Part shown: positions 1 to 4,465 of the stretch, in pieces
Layout of the letters: each line of letters starts with the position of its first letter
How positions within the stretch are numbered: the first letter of the stretch is position 1
Assembly (NCBI GenBank): GCA_037147235.1
Contig: JBAWVO010000246.1
Coordinates: forward strand, 1 to 9,682
Direction of reading: 5' to 3'
DNA length: 9,682 nucleotides
Origin: JANXQG01 sp037147235
Lineage (GTDB): Bacteria; Planctomycetota; Planctomycetia; Pirellulales; Thermoguttaceae
Notes under the pieces: model-generated
Database searches by the model: none
What the model was told of the DNA's origin: nothing
The model's input: the letters and a program-made list of their open reading frames with translations, nothing else
Program-made: the position numbers and the translations under genes

Positions 1-329
1 CCCCACCGCCGGGACGGGTCAACCCTCGGCCCCCCAGGCTGGCCCTTCCCTGCCTCTGTGGCGCGTCGCAGGGGTAGGGGGTGCTGTCCTATGGTGGTCC
101 GGGGGTTGCGACGCGTCCTGAAGCCTTCCAGGGGCCTTTACGGGGCACTGAAACTCGTGGACTTACTCCACGAAGGGGCTTCTCAACCGTGAGAAATAGA
201 CGGCCTTTTTATCTACACTGTGTCACTAGACTTACCTGATTAAAGAGAAGGAAATTTTGTGCGAATATCATTCTGTCGGAAAACTTTACACTCGCTACGG
301 TTTTTCTCAAAAATGAGAATCCCCTTTGT
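1..329. other. left flank without a supported gene; inverted repeats
   Basis: I see no convincing gene here. Plus frame 1 is open from the window edge to a TGA at 190-192, so the tail of a gene entering from the left is possible, but the peptide is Arg/Gly-rich and unrecognised. What is visible is pairing potential. There is a 9-bp inverted repeat (62-70 with 107-115) and a 7-bp hairpin (155-161 with 167-173, loop CTTAC). A helix of 120-127 with 175-182, including two G-U pairs, encloses that hairpin. A CCTTTTT run follows at 204-210. This could be the 3' end of a structured transcript, or plain intergenic DNA. Confidence 0.4.
180..319. promoter_or_regulatory. pair of near-identical 16-bp palindromes (candidate operators)
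   Basis: TTCTCA-N4-TGAGAA occurs at 180-195 (spacer ACCG) and again at 304-319 (spacer AAAA). The arms are perfect and identical, and I found no third copy in the window. Paired palindromes of this size and spacing are typical of dimeric phage repressor or LexA-type binding sites; the regulator is unknown. The second copy overlaps the terminator of the leftward gene, so it could instead be part of that RNA structure. Confidence 0.4.
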
Positions 330-342
330 TTACGGGGATTCT
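309..342 (-). terminator. rho-independent terminator of the leftward gene
   Basis: A perfect 9-bp stem (AGAATCCCC at 316-324 with GGGGATTCT at 334-342) has a 9-nt loop. Read on the minus strand it is followed by CA and then five U (complement of A309-A313). The TAA stop of the leftward gene lies in the loop side, so the structure sits directly at the gene's end. Confidence 0.7.
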
Positions 343-788
343 GTCGGCGTCTCAGGCTCTTCCGGAGTCGGCGTCTCAGGCTGCGCCGGGGCCGGCGGAC
401 TGGCCGTCTGCTGGGCCGGGTTGCTACCCCAGAATGCCCCACCTTGCGACTTGGGGCCGCGTTCGGGACCGGGTCGCCGGTTGCCCGGCTTCGGGCGATT
501 GCTCAAGGCAAACTCCTGGTCAGAGAGGCGCATGGACGCTGCCGCCAGGCGGTCTACTCGCTGGCCGTCAGCTTTCGCGCCTTTGGCTGCTTCCTCTTCC
601 AGGGCCGAGTCCACGAGCGCAAGCTGTTTACGAACACGTGCCAGTCTTTGTGCGGTGAAGTCATCCGGGATAGCGTCGGGACTCGCGGTAGGTGGTTGGA
701 TGGTTGCGGAGATTAGCGGTCGAGACCAGCGGGCGAGGTTGCCCCGCTTGGACATCTCGCGGGCATTGTCGCGGGTGAATAGCGGCAT
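330..788 (-). CDS. hypothetical phage-type protein with Pro-rich tail
   Basis: This is a 152-aa soluble protein. Its N-terminus, MPLFTRDNAREMSKRGNLAR, resembles a recurrent class of small mobile-element proteins that begin with an 'FTxxNAREMxxR' motif. The middle (about 45-100) is charged and helical, with an RLAAASMRLSDQE stretch and then RPKPGNRRPGPERG. The last ~40 residues are a Pro/Glu/Thr tail built from an eight-residue repeat, encoded by a 16-bp direct repeat (343-358 and 367-382, period 24). No catalytic motif is visible and the function is unknown; a DNA-binding or packaging accessory role is only a guess. No SD precedes the ATG. It is the only minus-strand gene that looks real and is transcribed divergently from the rest. 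The plus-strand frame covering the same DNA is rejected. Confidence 0.65.
   Translation of the reverse strand: MPLFTRDNAREMSKRGNLARWSRPLISATIQPPTASPDAIPDDFTAQRLARVRKQLALVDSALEEEAAKGAKADGQRVDRLAAASMRLSDQEFALSNRPKPGNRRPGPERGPKSQGGAFWGSNPAQQTASPPAPAQPETPTPEEPETPTESP
343..382. repeat. 16-bp direct repeat in the Pro-rich tail
   Basis: The same 16 bases occur at 343-358 and 367-382, with a 24-bp period. In the minus-strand gene this is eight codons, giving two PETPT-containing octads. It looks like simple in-frame expansion of a disordered tail. Confidence 0.7.
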
Positions 789-927
789 GGGATAGGATGG
801 CTTGGGAATGGGGTTGGGTCAAGGGGATTTTGGATCTCGTTACCGGGTTGCTATAGCTGTATCTGTATGTGCTCACGCGGTAACTATGGTGTTTGACATG
901 GTTTTACGGTGCATTACGGTGTTGTCT
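789..927. promoter_or_regulatory. divergent intergenic region with repeated TTAC motifs
   Basis: This lies between two divergent genes, so it should hold promoters for both. Visible are an inverted pair GTTACCG (839-845) and CGGTAAC (878-884), and a direct repeat TTACGGTG at 904-911 and 914-921, exactly one helical turn apart. A consensus -35 hexamer TTGACA sits at 893-898. The best -10 at 16 bp spacing is TACGGT (915-920), which is poor. If used, transcription would start almost on the ATG at 928. The TTAC-type sites look like an operator cluster. Confidence 0.45.
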
Positions 928-1455
928 ATGGCATACACCAAGCTATTTTCGGAGATCGTGGCAAGCTCGGTCTGGGACGAAGACGACAAGACTCGGCTGG
1001 TTTGGATTACGATGTTGGCCCTGAAGAACCGGGACCACTTCGTACGCGGGACGGAGAGGTTTATTTGCCTGGCGGCGCGGGTGAGTCCTGAGGATTGCCG
1101 GCATGCGCTTGATAAGTTGGAGGGGCCAGACCCGCAGAGCCGAACGCCGGCGAACGAGGGGCGGCGGGTGGCGGCGGTGCCGGGCGGGTGGCAGATACTC
1201 AATGGCGACCTCTACCAGCACAAGCTGAGTCCGGCGGAGAGGGCCGAATACAACCGGGGGAAGCAAGCTGAATACCGGGCAAGGCAGAAGGCGAAGAGGC
1301 CGAGCAAGACGGCGGCGCGGGTGCGGGCTGAGTATGACAGTCGTGAGAAACGCTACCTGGAAGCCGACAAGGCGGGCGACGCGACGGCTTGCGACCGGAT
1401 TGCGGCGGAGGGATTGCCGGCCGGCCCTCAGGCTGGGGCCGATGGTGAGGGGTGA
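928..1455 (+). CDS. phage replication-organiser-like protein (winged-helix type)
   Basis: A 175-aa protein starting at MAYTKLFSEIVASSVW. The pattern is that of a family common in phages: 'AYTKLF-x-I-x-x-S-x-W-x-E-D-D-K-T-R-x-V-W-I-T-M-L-A-L' (residues 2-32), then a helical segment (45-65), then SRTPANEGRRV...GGWQILN (71-92). Such N-terminal regions are thought to be winged-helix DNA-binding domains related to replisome-organiser proteins. The C-terminal third is very basic (RARQKAKRP, 117-125) and then helical. I chose ATG 928 because the upstream in-frame extension to 802 is hydrophobic, unrelated to the family and overlaps the promoter region. No good SD is present. It probably acts at a replication origin or as an early regulator, but the name rests on resemblance only. 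Confidence 0.75.
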   Translation: MAYTKLFSEIVASSVWDEDDKTRLVWITMLALKNRDHFVRGTERFICLAARVSPEDCRHALDKLEGPDPQSRTPANEGRRVAAVPGGWQILNGDLYQHKLSPAERAEYNRGKQAEYRARQKAKRPSKTAARVRAEYDSREKRYLEADKAGDATACDRIAAEGLPAGPQAGADGEG

Positions 1456-1467
1456 GGGGTGAGAGGG

Positions 1468-1502
1468 AAAAAAAACCGGCCCGAGCTTGCAGCCCGAGCC
1501 GG
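1468..1502 (-). terminator. strong rho-independent terminator, leftward
   Basis: Arms 1476-1487 and 1491-1502 give 12 pairs around a 3-nt loop, followed on the minus strand by eight U (A1468-A1475). The two non-Watson-Crick positions (1481/1497 and 1484/1494) are mismatches on the plus strand but G-U wobbles in minus-strand RNA. The structure is therefore built for leftward transcription. No minus-strand gene ends here, which points to a noncoding transcript. Confidence 0.75.
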
Positions 1503-1537
1503 AACCAAGTCAGCGGGGCGTGCGAGGTCCCGCCGGC
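1468..1537 (-). ncRNA. putative ~70-nt leftward small RNA (OOP-like position)
   Basis: A minus-strand promoter (TTGACA, 17 bp, TACTCT) predicts a start near 1537, and the strong terminator ends at 1468, giving about 70 nt. The 5' half can form a hairpin (GCGGG with CCCGC) and the 3' half is the terminator stem. No ORF fits inside. It is encoded just beyond the 3' end of the replication-organiser-like gene, on the opposite strand. Lambda OOP RNA, a short leftward RNA between cII and O, has a comparable layout. The function, perhaps antisense to read-through mRNA, is inferred. Confidence 0.5.
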
Positions 1538-1543
1538 AGATGG

Positions 1544-1572
1544 AGAGTAAAGGGGGTTGCGGTGGTTGTCAA
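1544..1572 (-). promoter_or_regulatory. leftward sigma70-type promoter
   Basis: Read on the minus strand: TTGACA (1572-1567, six of six), a 17-bp spacer, then TACTCT (1549-1544, three of six). A perfect -35 with ideal spacing, only ~45 bp upstream of a strong same-strand terminator, supports a dedicated short transcript. Confidence 0.5.
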
Positions 1573-1621
1573 GTGGCGATCTAGGCTGCGATAATCGGGT
1601 TATGTTTTGGCGGTGGTACAG

Positions 1622-1736
1622 TTGTATAATATTTTACAAGTCATAAAGCGTTGTGGTTTCAACGAATAAAGTTGAAATAAAAACTTGCGCATAAACAGGT
1701 TATGCTGTAGATTGTGTGTGTCAGAGGGAACTGACA
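1622..1736. promoter_or_regulatory. cluster of four palindromes (candidate operators)
   Basis: Four distinct inverted repeats lie within 115 bp of AT-rich DNA. They are TTGTATAAT/ATTTTACAA (1622-1639, one mismatched pair, containing a TATAAT at 1625-1630); TTTCAAC-N7-GTTGAAA (1657-1677); GCATAA-N5-TTATGC (1689-1705); and TGTCAG-N6-CTGACA (1719-1736). The third lies across the -35/spacer of the rightward promoter. The arms differ from each other, so more than one regulator may bind. The gap 1456-1795 holds no gene. Confidence 0.55.
1685..1713 (+). promoter_or_regulatory. rightward promoter of the early gene run
   Basis: TTGCGC (1685-1690), 17 bp, TAGATT (1708-1713), with a start expected near 1720. 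A palindrome covers part of the -35 and the spacer, as expected for repression by occlusion. This is the only good promoter-like signal before the genes from 1796 on. Confidence 0.5.
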
Positions 1737-1795
1737 AGCGCGACCGCGGCGCGAACAATCGGCGGCAGGGTGGCTCCTGGGAGAGGCTGTCAGGC

Positions 1796-2053
1796 ATGAA
1801 TGTAGGGAACGAAATAGAATACCGGCCCAAGAGCGGTGGGGTCCGGAAGGTCGGGCCGGAAAAGTTGGCGGCTTGGCTCGATTGGCAGATTGAGTCTGCC
1901 ATCCGTAACGGCGAGCTTCCGGCAGCGGCGCGGGGAGTTCGGGCGGCGGGGCAGGCTGCAAACCGGAGGTCTTGGAAAACGGCTGGGACATCTCCCGGCC
2001 GGGAGGCGATTGGGTCGTTCGGAATGGCCATTGACCGGGTGATAGAGCGTTGA
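1796..2053 (+). CDS. small hypothetical protein
   Basis: An 85-aa basic protein starting MNVGNEIEYRPKSGG. It includes an amphipathic segment (GPEKLAAWLDWQIESAIRNG, about 20-39) followed by an Ala/Arg/Gly-rich region. I chose ATG 1796 because a GGGAGAGG SD lies 9 bp upstream and the longer in-frame alternative from TTG 1685 would overlap the promoter. I do not recognise the family. First gene of the rightward run, so an early regulatory or anti-host role is possible but unsupported. Confidence 0.55.
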   Translation: MNVGNEIEYRPKSGGVRKVGPEKLAAWLDWQIESAIRNGELPAAARGVRAAGQAANRRSWKTAGTSPGREAIGSFGMAIDRVIER

Positions 2054-2063
2054 TTTTCGACGC

Positions 2064-2124
2064 CCGGCCCTTCGCGGGGCCGGTAGTCGGCAATCGAGCC
2101 GAAAAAAACCAAAATCAAAAATCT
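2064..2124 (+). promoter_or_regulatory. hairpin plus A-rich leader, unit 1
   Basis: A perfect 7-bp stem (2064-2070 with 2077-2083, loop TTCGCG) is followed by a 4-bp hairpin (CGGC/GCCG, about 2088-2101). An A/C-rich leader containing AACCAAAATC then runs to the ATG at 2125. There is no SD. Without a U tract it is not a terminator; it may mark RNA processing, mRNA protection or SD-independent initiation. Confidence 0.5.
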
Positions 2125-2766
2125 ATGAATGAAATATGGACCACAGCCCCGGAAGTCTTGAAGATCGTAGAACAGACCTTTCCTGGATACAAAGGCAACA
2201 AGATTCGAGTGTGTGCTTGCACGGGCGGAGGAATGCGGCTGGATTCCAGTTGGCAGGATGGGAGTCGGGACCTTTGGGCGCTGCTTGATATGGCCACGGG
2301 GCGGGGCATTGCCATTCCTGAGAATGGAACCCCATTTTCAAACGGAGGCCAAATCTTCACCCTGGACCACCTCCCGGCGAACATTGCCCTTGTGCAACAC
2401 ATTACTTTTTGTGGCAACGACCACGGAATCAGAATCCACGTCTCTCCGGAAAACCTTAACCGGCTGGCGTTGCCTGCGGCGGTGCCGGTCACACAGGCTG
2501 AAAAGATCGTGCTGGCCTATACGCGGGGCCGCAAGTCGTCTTACAACGGCAAGAACCGGCAACAAATGGCCGAGGAAGACAGCGGAATTACCCTGGGGCA
2601 ATGGGAAGAATCCAAAGCGGCGTGCGTTGCCAAGGGATGGCTTCTAAAGTCCGGCGCGATTACCAATGACGGCAGGAATGTCATCGGGACCACCAATCCC
2701 GATTACCTGAAAATGCCTGGATTCAAGCGGAATGACTGGGAAAGGGATGGGAGCGAAGCAGCGTAG
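2125..2766 (+). CDS. hypothetical mobile-element protein, two-domain
   Basis: A 213-aa protein. Residues ~1-115 resemble a widespread mobile-element family of unknown function, with 'FPGYKGNKIRVC' near the start and 'LVQHITFCGNDHGIRIHVSPEN' near its end. Known members share an F-P-x-Y-K-G-x-K and an H-x-x-F-C-G-x-D-x-G signature. A second region (~123-190: TQAEKIVLAYTRG, then ITLGQWEESKAACVAKGWL, then GAITNDGRNVIG) looks like a winged helix-turn-helix. Cysteines 30, 32 and 96 could bind metal but do not form a clear finger. ATG 2125 was chosen because it follows the A-rich leader; the longer frame from 2050 runs through the hairpin. It stands alone between two leader units, so it may be separately translated or processed. 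Function unknown. Confidence 0.7.
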   Translation: MNEIWTTAPEVLKIVEQTFPGYKGNKIRVCACTGGGMRLDSSWQDGSRDLWALLDMATGRGIAIPENGTPFSNGGQIFTLDHLPANIALVQHITFCGNDHGIRIHVSPENLNRLALPAAVPVTQAEKIVLAYTRGRKSSYNGKNRQQMAEEDSGITLGQWEESKAACVAKGWLLKSGAITNDGRNVIGTTNPDYLKMPGFKRNDWERDGSEAA

Positions 2767-2777
2767 TTTTCCGCCGT

Positions 2778-2838
2778 CTGGCCCGTGACAGGGGCCAGCA
2801 GGCGCAAAAAGCGCGAACAAAAACCAAACAAACCTATT
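2778..2838 (+). promoter_or_regulatory. hairpin plus A-rich leader, unit 2
   Basis: A perfect 7-bp stem CTGGCCC (2778-2784)/GGGCCAG (2792-2798) is followed by GCGC-AAAAA-GCGC (2803-2815). The leader then contains AACCAAACAAACC just before the ATG at 2839. No SD. The order of elements is the same as in the unit at 2064-2124. Confidence 0.5.
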
Positions 2839-3036
2839 ATGCAAAAACCAGTAGTGACCTATCAGAGCCCGACGGGGGCGACCAAAACCCTGTGCGACGA
2901 GTGCGCGCAATCCCTCGTCGGCCCCACCCCACCCCGCGACAGTCGGGGGCAGGAGTATTGCAATGTTGCCCGAGGCAGGCACATCGGCGAGTGCGAAAAA
3001 TGCGCGTGGACTGACCAGGGAAAGGGGGCGGCATGA
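2839..3036 (+). CDS. small four-cysteine protein, copy 1
   Basis: A 65-aa protein starting MQKPVVTYQSPTGATKTLC. It has two CxxC pairs, C19-x2-C22 and C52-x2-C55, with an extra C41, so a zinc-ribbon-like fold is likely. It is clearly paralogous to the gene at 3472-3666: both share KPV(I/V)TYQSP(T/S)GATKTLCD, RD(S/A)(R/Q)GQEYC and GEC(E)(K/R)CA. The start was set after the A-rich leader; an 18-residue in-frame extension from 2785 would run through the hairpin. Its stop overlaps the next gene by 4 bp. Function unknown; small zinc proteins in phages are often transcription or host-takeover modulators, but nothing here proves that. Confidence 0.7.
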   Translation: MQKPVVTYQSPTGATKTLCDECAQSLVGPTPPRDSRGQEYCNVARGRHIGECEKCAWTDQGKGAA

Positions 3037-3404
3037 CATTAGAATACAATCACCGGGACAACACACCCACGGATTTGCAGACTGCACCGGCAGAAACGCA
3101 GGTCTCGGAGACCATCCTTGCGCAGTTGGGCGGGTGTCGGTTCATTGCCATGACCGGGGCCAGGTGCTTTGTTGGAGACGCCGGGGGGTTGCACTTCAAG
3201 CTGCCGGGGACTCCTGGCTTTGTCTCGCACGGAATCAACTTGGTCAAAATCAACCTGAACCGGGATGACCTGTACGACATTCAATTCATCCGGTTCCGGG
3301 CGTCCAATCTCAGTTGGGAGCCGATTGCTACGCGGGAAGGCATTTATGCGGACATGCTCCGCGAGGTGTTTGAGAGCGAAACCGGACTGAGGACAAGCCT
3401 GTAA
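3033..3404 (+). CDS. conserved hypothetical mobile-element protein
   Basis: A 123-aa protein. After a ~25-residue variable N-terminus it shows a pattern I recognise from many phage and plasmid proteins of unknown function: 'ETILAQLGGCRFIAMTGA' (26-43), 'LHFKLPG', 'NLVKINLNRDDLYDIQFIRFR' (69-89) and a closing 'GIYADMLREVFESETGL' (103-119). The predicted fold is mixed alpha/beta. The ATG overlaps the previous stop (ATGA) and has an AAAGGGGG SD, so translation is probably coupled. It is sandwiched between the two paralogous cysteine proteins. No enzymatic motif seen. Confidence 0.75.
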   Translation: MTLEYNHRDNTPTDLQTAPAETQVSETILAQLGGCRFIAMTGARCFVGDAGGLHFKLPGTPGFVSHGINLVKINLNRDDLYDIQFIRFRASNLSWEPIATREGIYADMLREVFESETGLRTSL

Positions 3405-3412
3405 CCGGGTCC

Positions 3413-3471
3413 GTCGTCCTTCCCTCGGGTGGGGCGACTGGCCGGGCGACATCCGGGAAACAAAATCAACT
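3413..3471 (+). promoter_or_regulatory. hairpin plus A-rich leader, unit 3
   Basis: A helix 3413-3420/3431-3438 (eight pairs, two G-U) is followed by a 4-bp CCGG/CCGG hairpin. A short leader AAACAAAATCAACT then reaches the ATG at 3472. It is a weaker version of the units at 2064 and 2778. Confidence 0.45.
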
Positions 3472-3666
3472 ATGAAAAAACCAGTGATAACATACCAGAG
3501 CCCATCGGGGGCGACTAAAACCTTGTGCGACCAATGCGCGGCTGATGTGCTGAATGGTCACAATCCCGTGCGGGACGCTCAGGGACAGGAATACTGCTCT
3601 GTGAGCTATGGGCGCAGGATGGGCGAGTGTGAGCGGTGCGCGGTGCTGGAAGGAGGTGCCGCGTGA
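3472..3666 (+). CDS. small four-cysteine protein, copy 2
   Basis: A 64-aa paralogue of the protein at 2839-3036, with CxxC pairs at 19/22 and 53/56 and an extra C42. The DNA of the first ~60 bases is also visibly similar between the copies, and both start just after an A-rich leader, so the leader probably duplicated with the gene. The middle (VLNGHNPVRDAQGQEYC) differs most. It overlaps the following GTG start by 4 bp. A zinc-ribbon is likely; function unknown. Confidence 0.7.
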   Translation: MKKPVITYQSPSGATKTLCDQCAADVLNGHNPVRDAQGQEYCSVSYGRRMGECERCAVLEGGAA

Positions 3667-3833
3667 ACCCGACAAAAGAAGAAATATCAAAGGTCATGGG
3701 CCACCTTGGCCGCATGGCCGGGGGCGTGCCGAAGCGGTTCACGGCGGAGGAACTGGACAAGCGGCGGGAGCGCCTGAAGGCGGTGAATGCGCGTCGGTTT
3801 GCGCGGGCGCTGGCGGGAAAGGGGGAAGCGTGA
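3663..3833 (+). CDS. small basic hypothetical protein
   Basis: A 56-aa, strongly basic, helical protein (VNPTKEEISKVMGHLGRM..., then FTAEELDKRRERLKAVNARR). The 'MGHLGRMAGGVPKRFTAEEL...RRERL' arrangement resembles short phage proteins with a Gly-Arg-rich turn between helices, possibly nucleic-acid binding. The GTG start at 3663 is set by a near-perfect SD (AGGAGG, 3651-3656) 6 bp upstream and a GTGA overlap with the previous gene. An extension to an upstream GTG at 3636 would bury that SD. Confidence 0.6.
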   Translation: MNPTKEEISKVMGHLGRMAGGVPKRFTAEELDKRRERLKAVNARRFARALAGKGEA

Positions 3834-4051
3834 AAATCAAGGCGGATGACCTGCTCCAAACGCTCGCATGGGCGGCAGCCCAGGAAATCAGGACGAGGAG
3901 GCGGGAGCGGGGGAAGTGGTGGCGCTCGATAATGACGGTGACGCCGTACGCCCTGGGGCGCTTCCAGGGAATGGGGAAAGAGGAGTTGCGGCAGTGGCAG
4001 GCGGCGCTGCGGGCGGAAATACGAGAGCGCCGGGAGAGGGGGCAGTGGTGA
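3830..4051 (+). CDS. small Arg/Trp-rich hypothetical protein
   Basis: A 73-aa protein beginning VKIKADDLLQTLAWAAAQEIR. Two amphipathic, highly basic helical segments (20-32 and 50-73) flank MTVTPYALGRFQGMGKEEL. The GTG start at 3830 overlaps the previous stop and follows a GGGGGA SD, so the chain of coupled genes continues. It is the last gene before a strong terminator. Not recognised; RNA or DNA binding is plausible from charge alone. A longer in-frame start at 3608 would overlap the coding of the two preceding genes and is not needed. Confidence 0.55.
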   Translation: MKIKADDLLQTLAWAAAQEIRTRRRERGKWWRSIMTVTPYALGRFQGMGKEELRQWQAALRAEIRERRERGQW

Positions 4052-4081
4052 GCGCGAACGCGATCGAGATGTGACCAGCCT

Positions 4082-4105
4082 AGCCCGGATCGCTCCGGGC
4101 TTTTT
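4082..4105 (+). terminator. rho-independent terminator
   Basis: A perfect 8-bp stem AGCCCGGA (4082-4089)/TCCGGGCT (4094-4101) has a TCGC tetraloop and a run of five T. It ends the transcription unit that starts near 1720. Confidence 0.9.
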
Positions 4106-4135
4106 GCTGTACTCGAAAATAGTTTGAAAAAGAAT

Positions 4136-4164
4136 TTGACAACGAACGAACGAACGGTTATCGT
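4136..4164 (+). promoter_or_regulatory. promoter of the recombination operon with embedded palindrome
   Basis: TTGACA (4136-4141), 17 bp, TATCGT (4159-4164). The spacer begins with four AACG repeats (4141-4156), and GAACG-N5-CGTTC (4152-4166) covers the -10. This is a strong promoter placed right after a terminator and probably controlled by a repressor at the palindrome. The expected start (~4171) coincides with the GTG start codon. Confidence 0.7.
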
Positions 4165-4170
4165 TCCCTT

Positions 4171-4308
4171 GTGAAAGCGAAAAAGCAAAACAAAGTGGCG
4201 GTCGAAACGACAGACCCGGTTAAAGAGTTTTACTCGCAACTGGGCAAGAAATCTGCTGCGGCTCGCAAGGCCGCGCTCCTGGCCAAGAATGGAAAGGGGG
4301 ACCAGTGA
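4171..4308 (+). CDS. 45-aa basic small protein, possibly leaderless
   Basis: GTG 4171 opens a 45-aa frame, VKAKKQNKVAVETTD..., ending ARKAALLAKNGKGDQ. Lys/Ala-rich, with GKKSAAARKAALLAK (25-39) resembling the Gly-Lys-Lys/Ala-Arg segments of small phage proteins. The promoter predicts a transcript starting at about this GTG, so translation may be leaderless. A second in-frame GTG at 4195 is an alternative without an SD. It overlaps the next gene (GTGA). No function can be assigned; the evidence for coding is position, overlap and composition. Confidence 0.5.
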   Translation: MKAKKQNKVAVETTDPVKEFYSQLGKKSAAARKAALLAKNGKGDQ

Positions 4309-4436
4309 TTCTGTTACTGTGGTTCCTGGAAGGGTTGTGCGTAGGTGCGGCTCTTGCGTTTCAGTTCGTGATAATTCTGCGGAAAAGTGAGGGGAGAATG
4401 CCGGGACCGACCGACCGCGAATTTACGGAGGAATAA
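4305..4436 (+). CDS. 43-aa single-pass membrane protein
   Basis: GTG 4305 overlaps the preceding stop and follows an AAAGGGGG SD. Residues 1-25 (VILLLWFLEGLCVGAALAFQ..., ending before LRKSEGR) form one clear transmembrane segment. A short hydrophilic tail with Arg/Lys just after the segment suggests the C-terminus is cytoplasmic. Such tiny membrane proteins are frequent in phage early regions (superinfection exclusion, host inhibition) but this one is not identifiable. Confidence 0.55.
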   Translation: MILLLWFLEGLCVGAALAFQFVIILRKSEGRMPGPTDREFTEE

Positions 4437-4465
4437 CCTCCGAAATCTAAACCAAAAACCAAAAC
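4426..4465 (+). promoter_or_regulatory. hairpin plus A-rich leader, unit 4
   Basis: A perfect 6-bp hairpin CGGAGG/CCTCCG (4426-4442, loop AATAA carrying the upstream stop codon) is followed by a leader with AAACCAAAAACCAAAAC before ATG 4466. An SD-like GGAGG is locked in the stem and lies too far upstream (~34 bp) to serve this start. Confidence 0.5.

Noticed and set aside
259..795. Long plus-strand frame opposite the leftward gene, with a GAGAAGGA SD-like sequence upstream
   Set aside because: The translation is low-complexity (Gly/Ser/Val-rich) and mirrors the repeats of the minus-strand gene, whose N-terminus fits a known phage pattern and which has its own terminator.
802..927. N-terminal extension of the replication-organiser-like protein to ATG 802
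   Set aside because: The extra 42 residues do not match the family and overlie the divergent regulatory region.
2064..2083. GC-rich hairpin read as a rho-independent terminator
   Set aside because: No U tract follows it on either strand; the same applies to the hairpins at 2778-2798, 3413-3438 and 4426-4442.
1600..2118. Minus-strand 172-aa frame across the regulatory island
   Set aside because: It crosses the promoter, the palindromes and a plus-strand gene with a good SD, and shows no recognisable protein pattern.
3868..4074. Gly/Ala-rich 68-aa frame overlapping the 3830-4051 gene
   Set aside because: Shadow frame: no SD, and the overlapping frame is linked by a GTGA overlap with SD to the gene upstream.
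4141..4156. Four AACG repeats as an origin iteron or CRISPR-like array
   Set aside because: Units are only 4 bp and confined to a promoter spacer; too short for iterons and without spacers for CRISPR.
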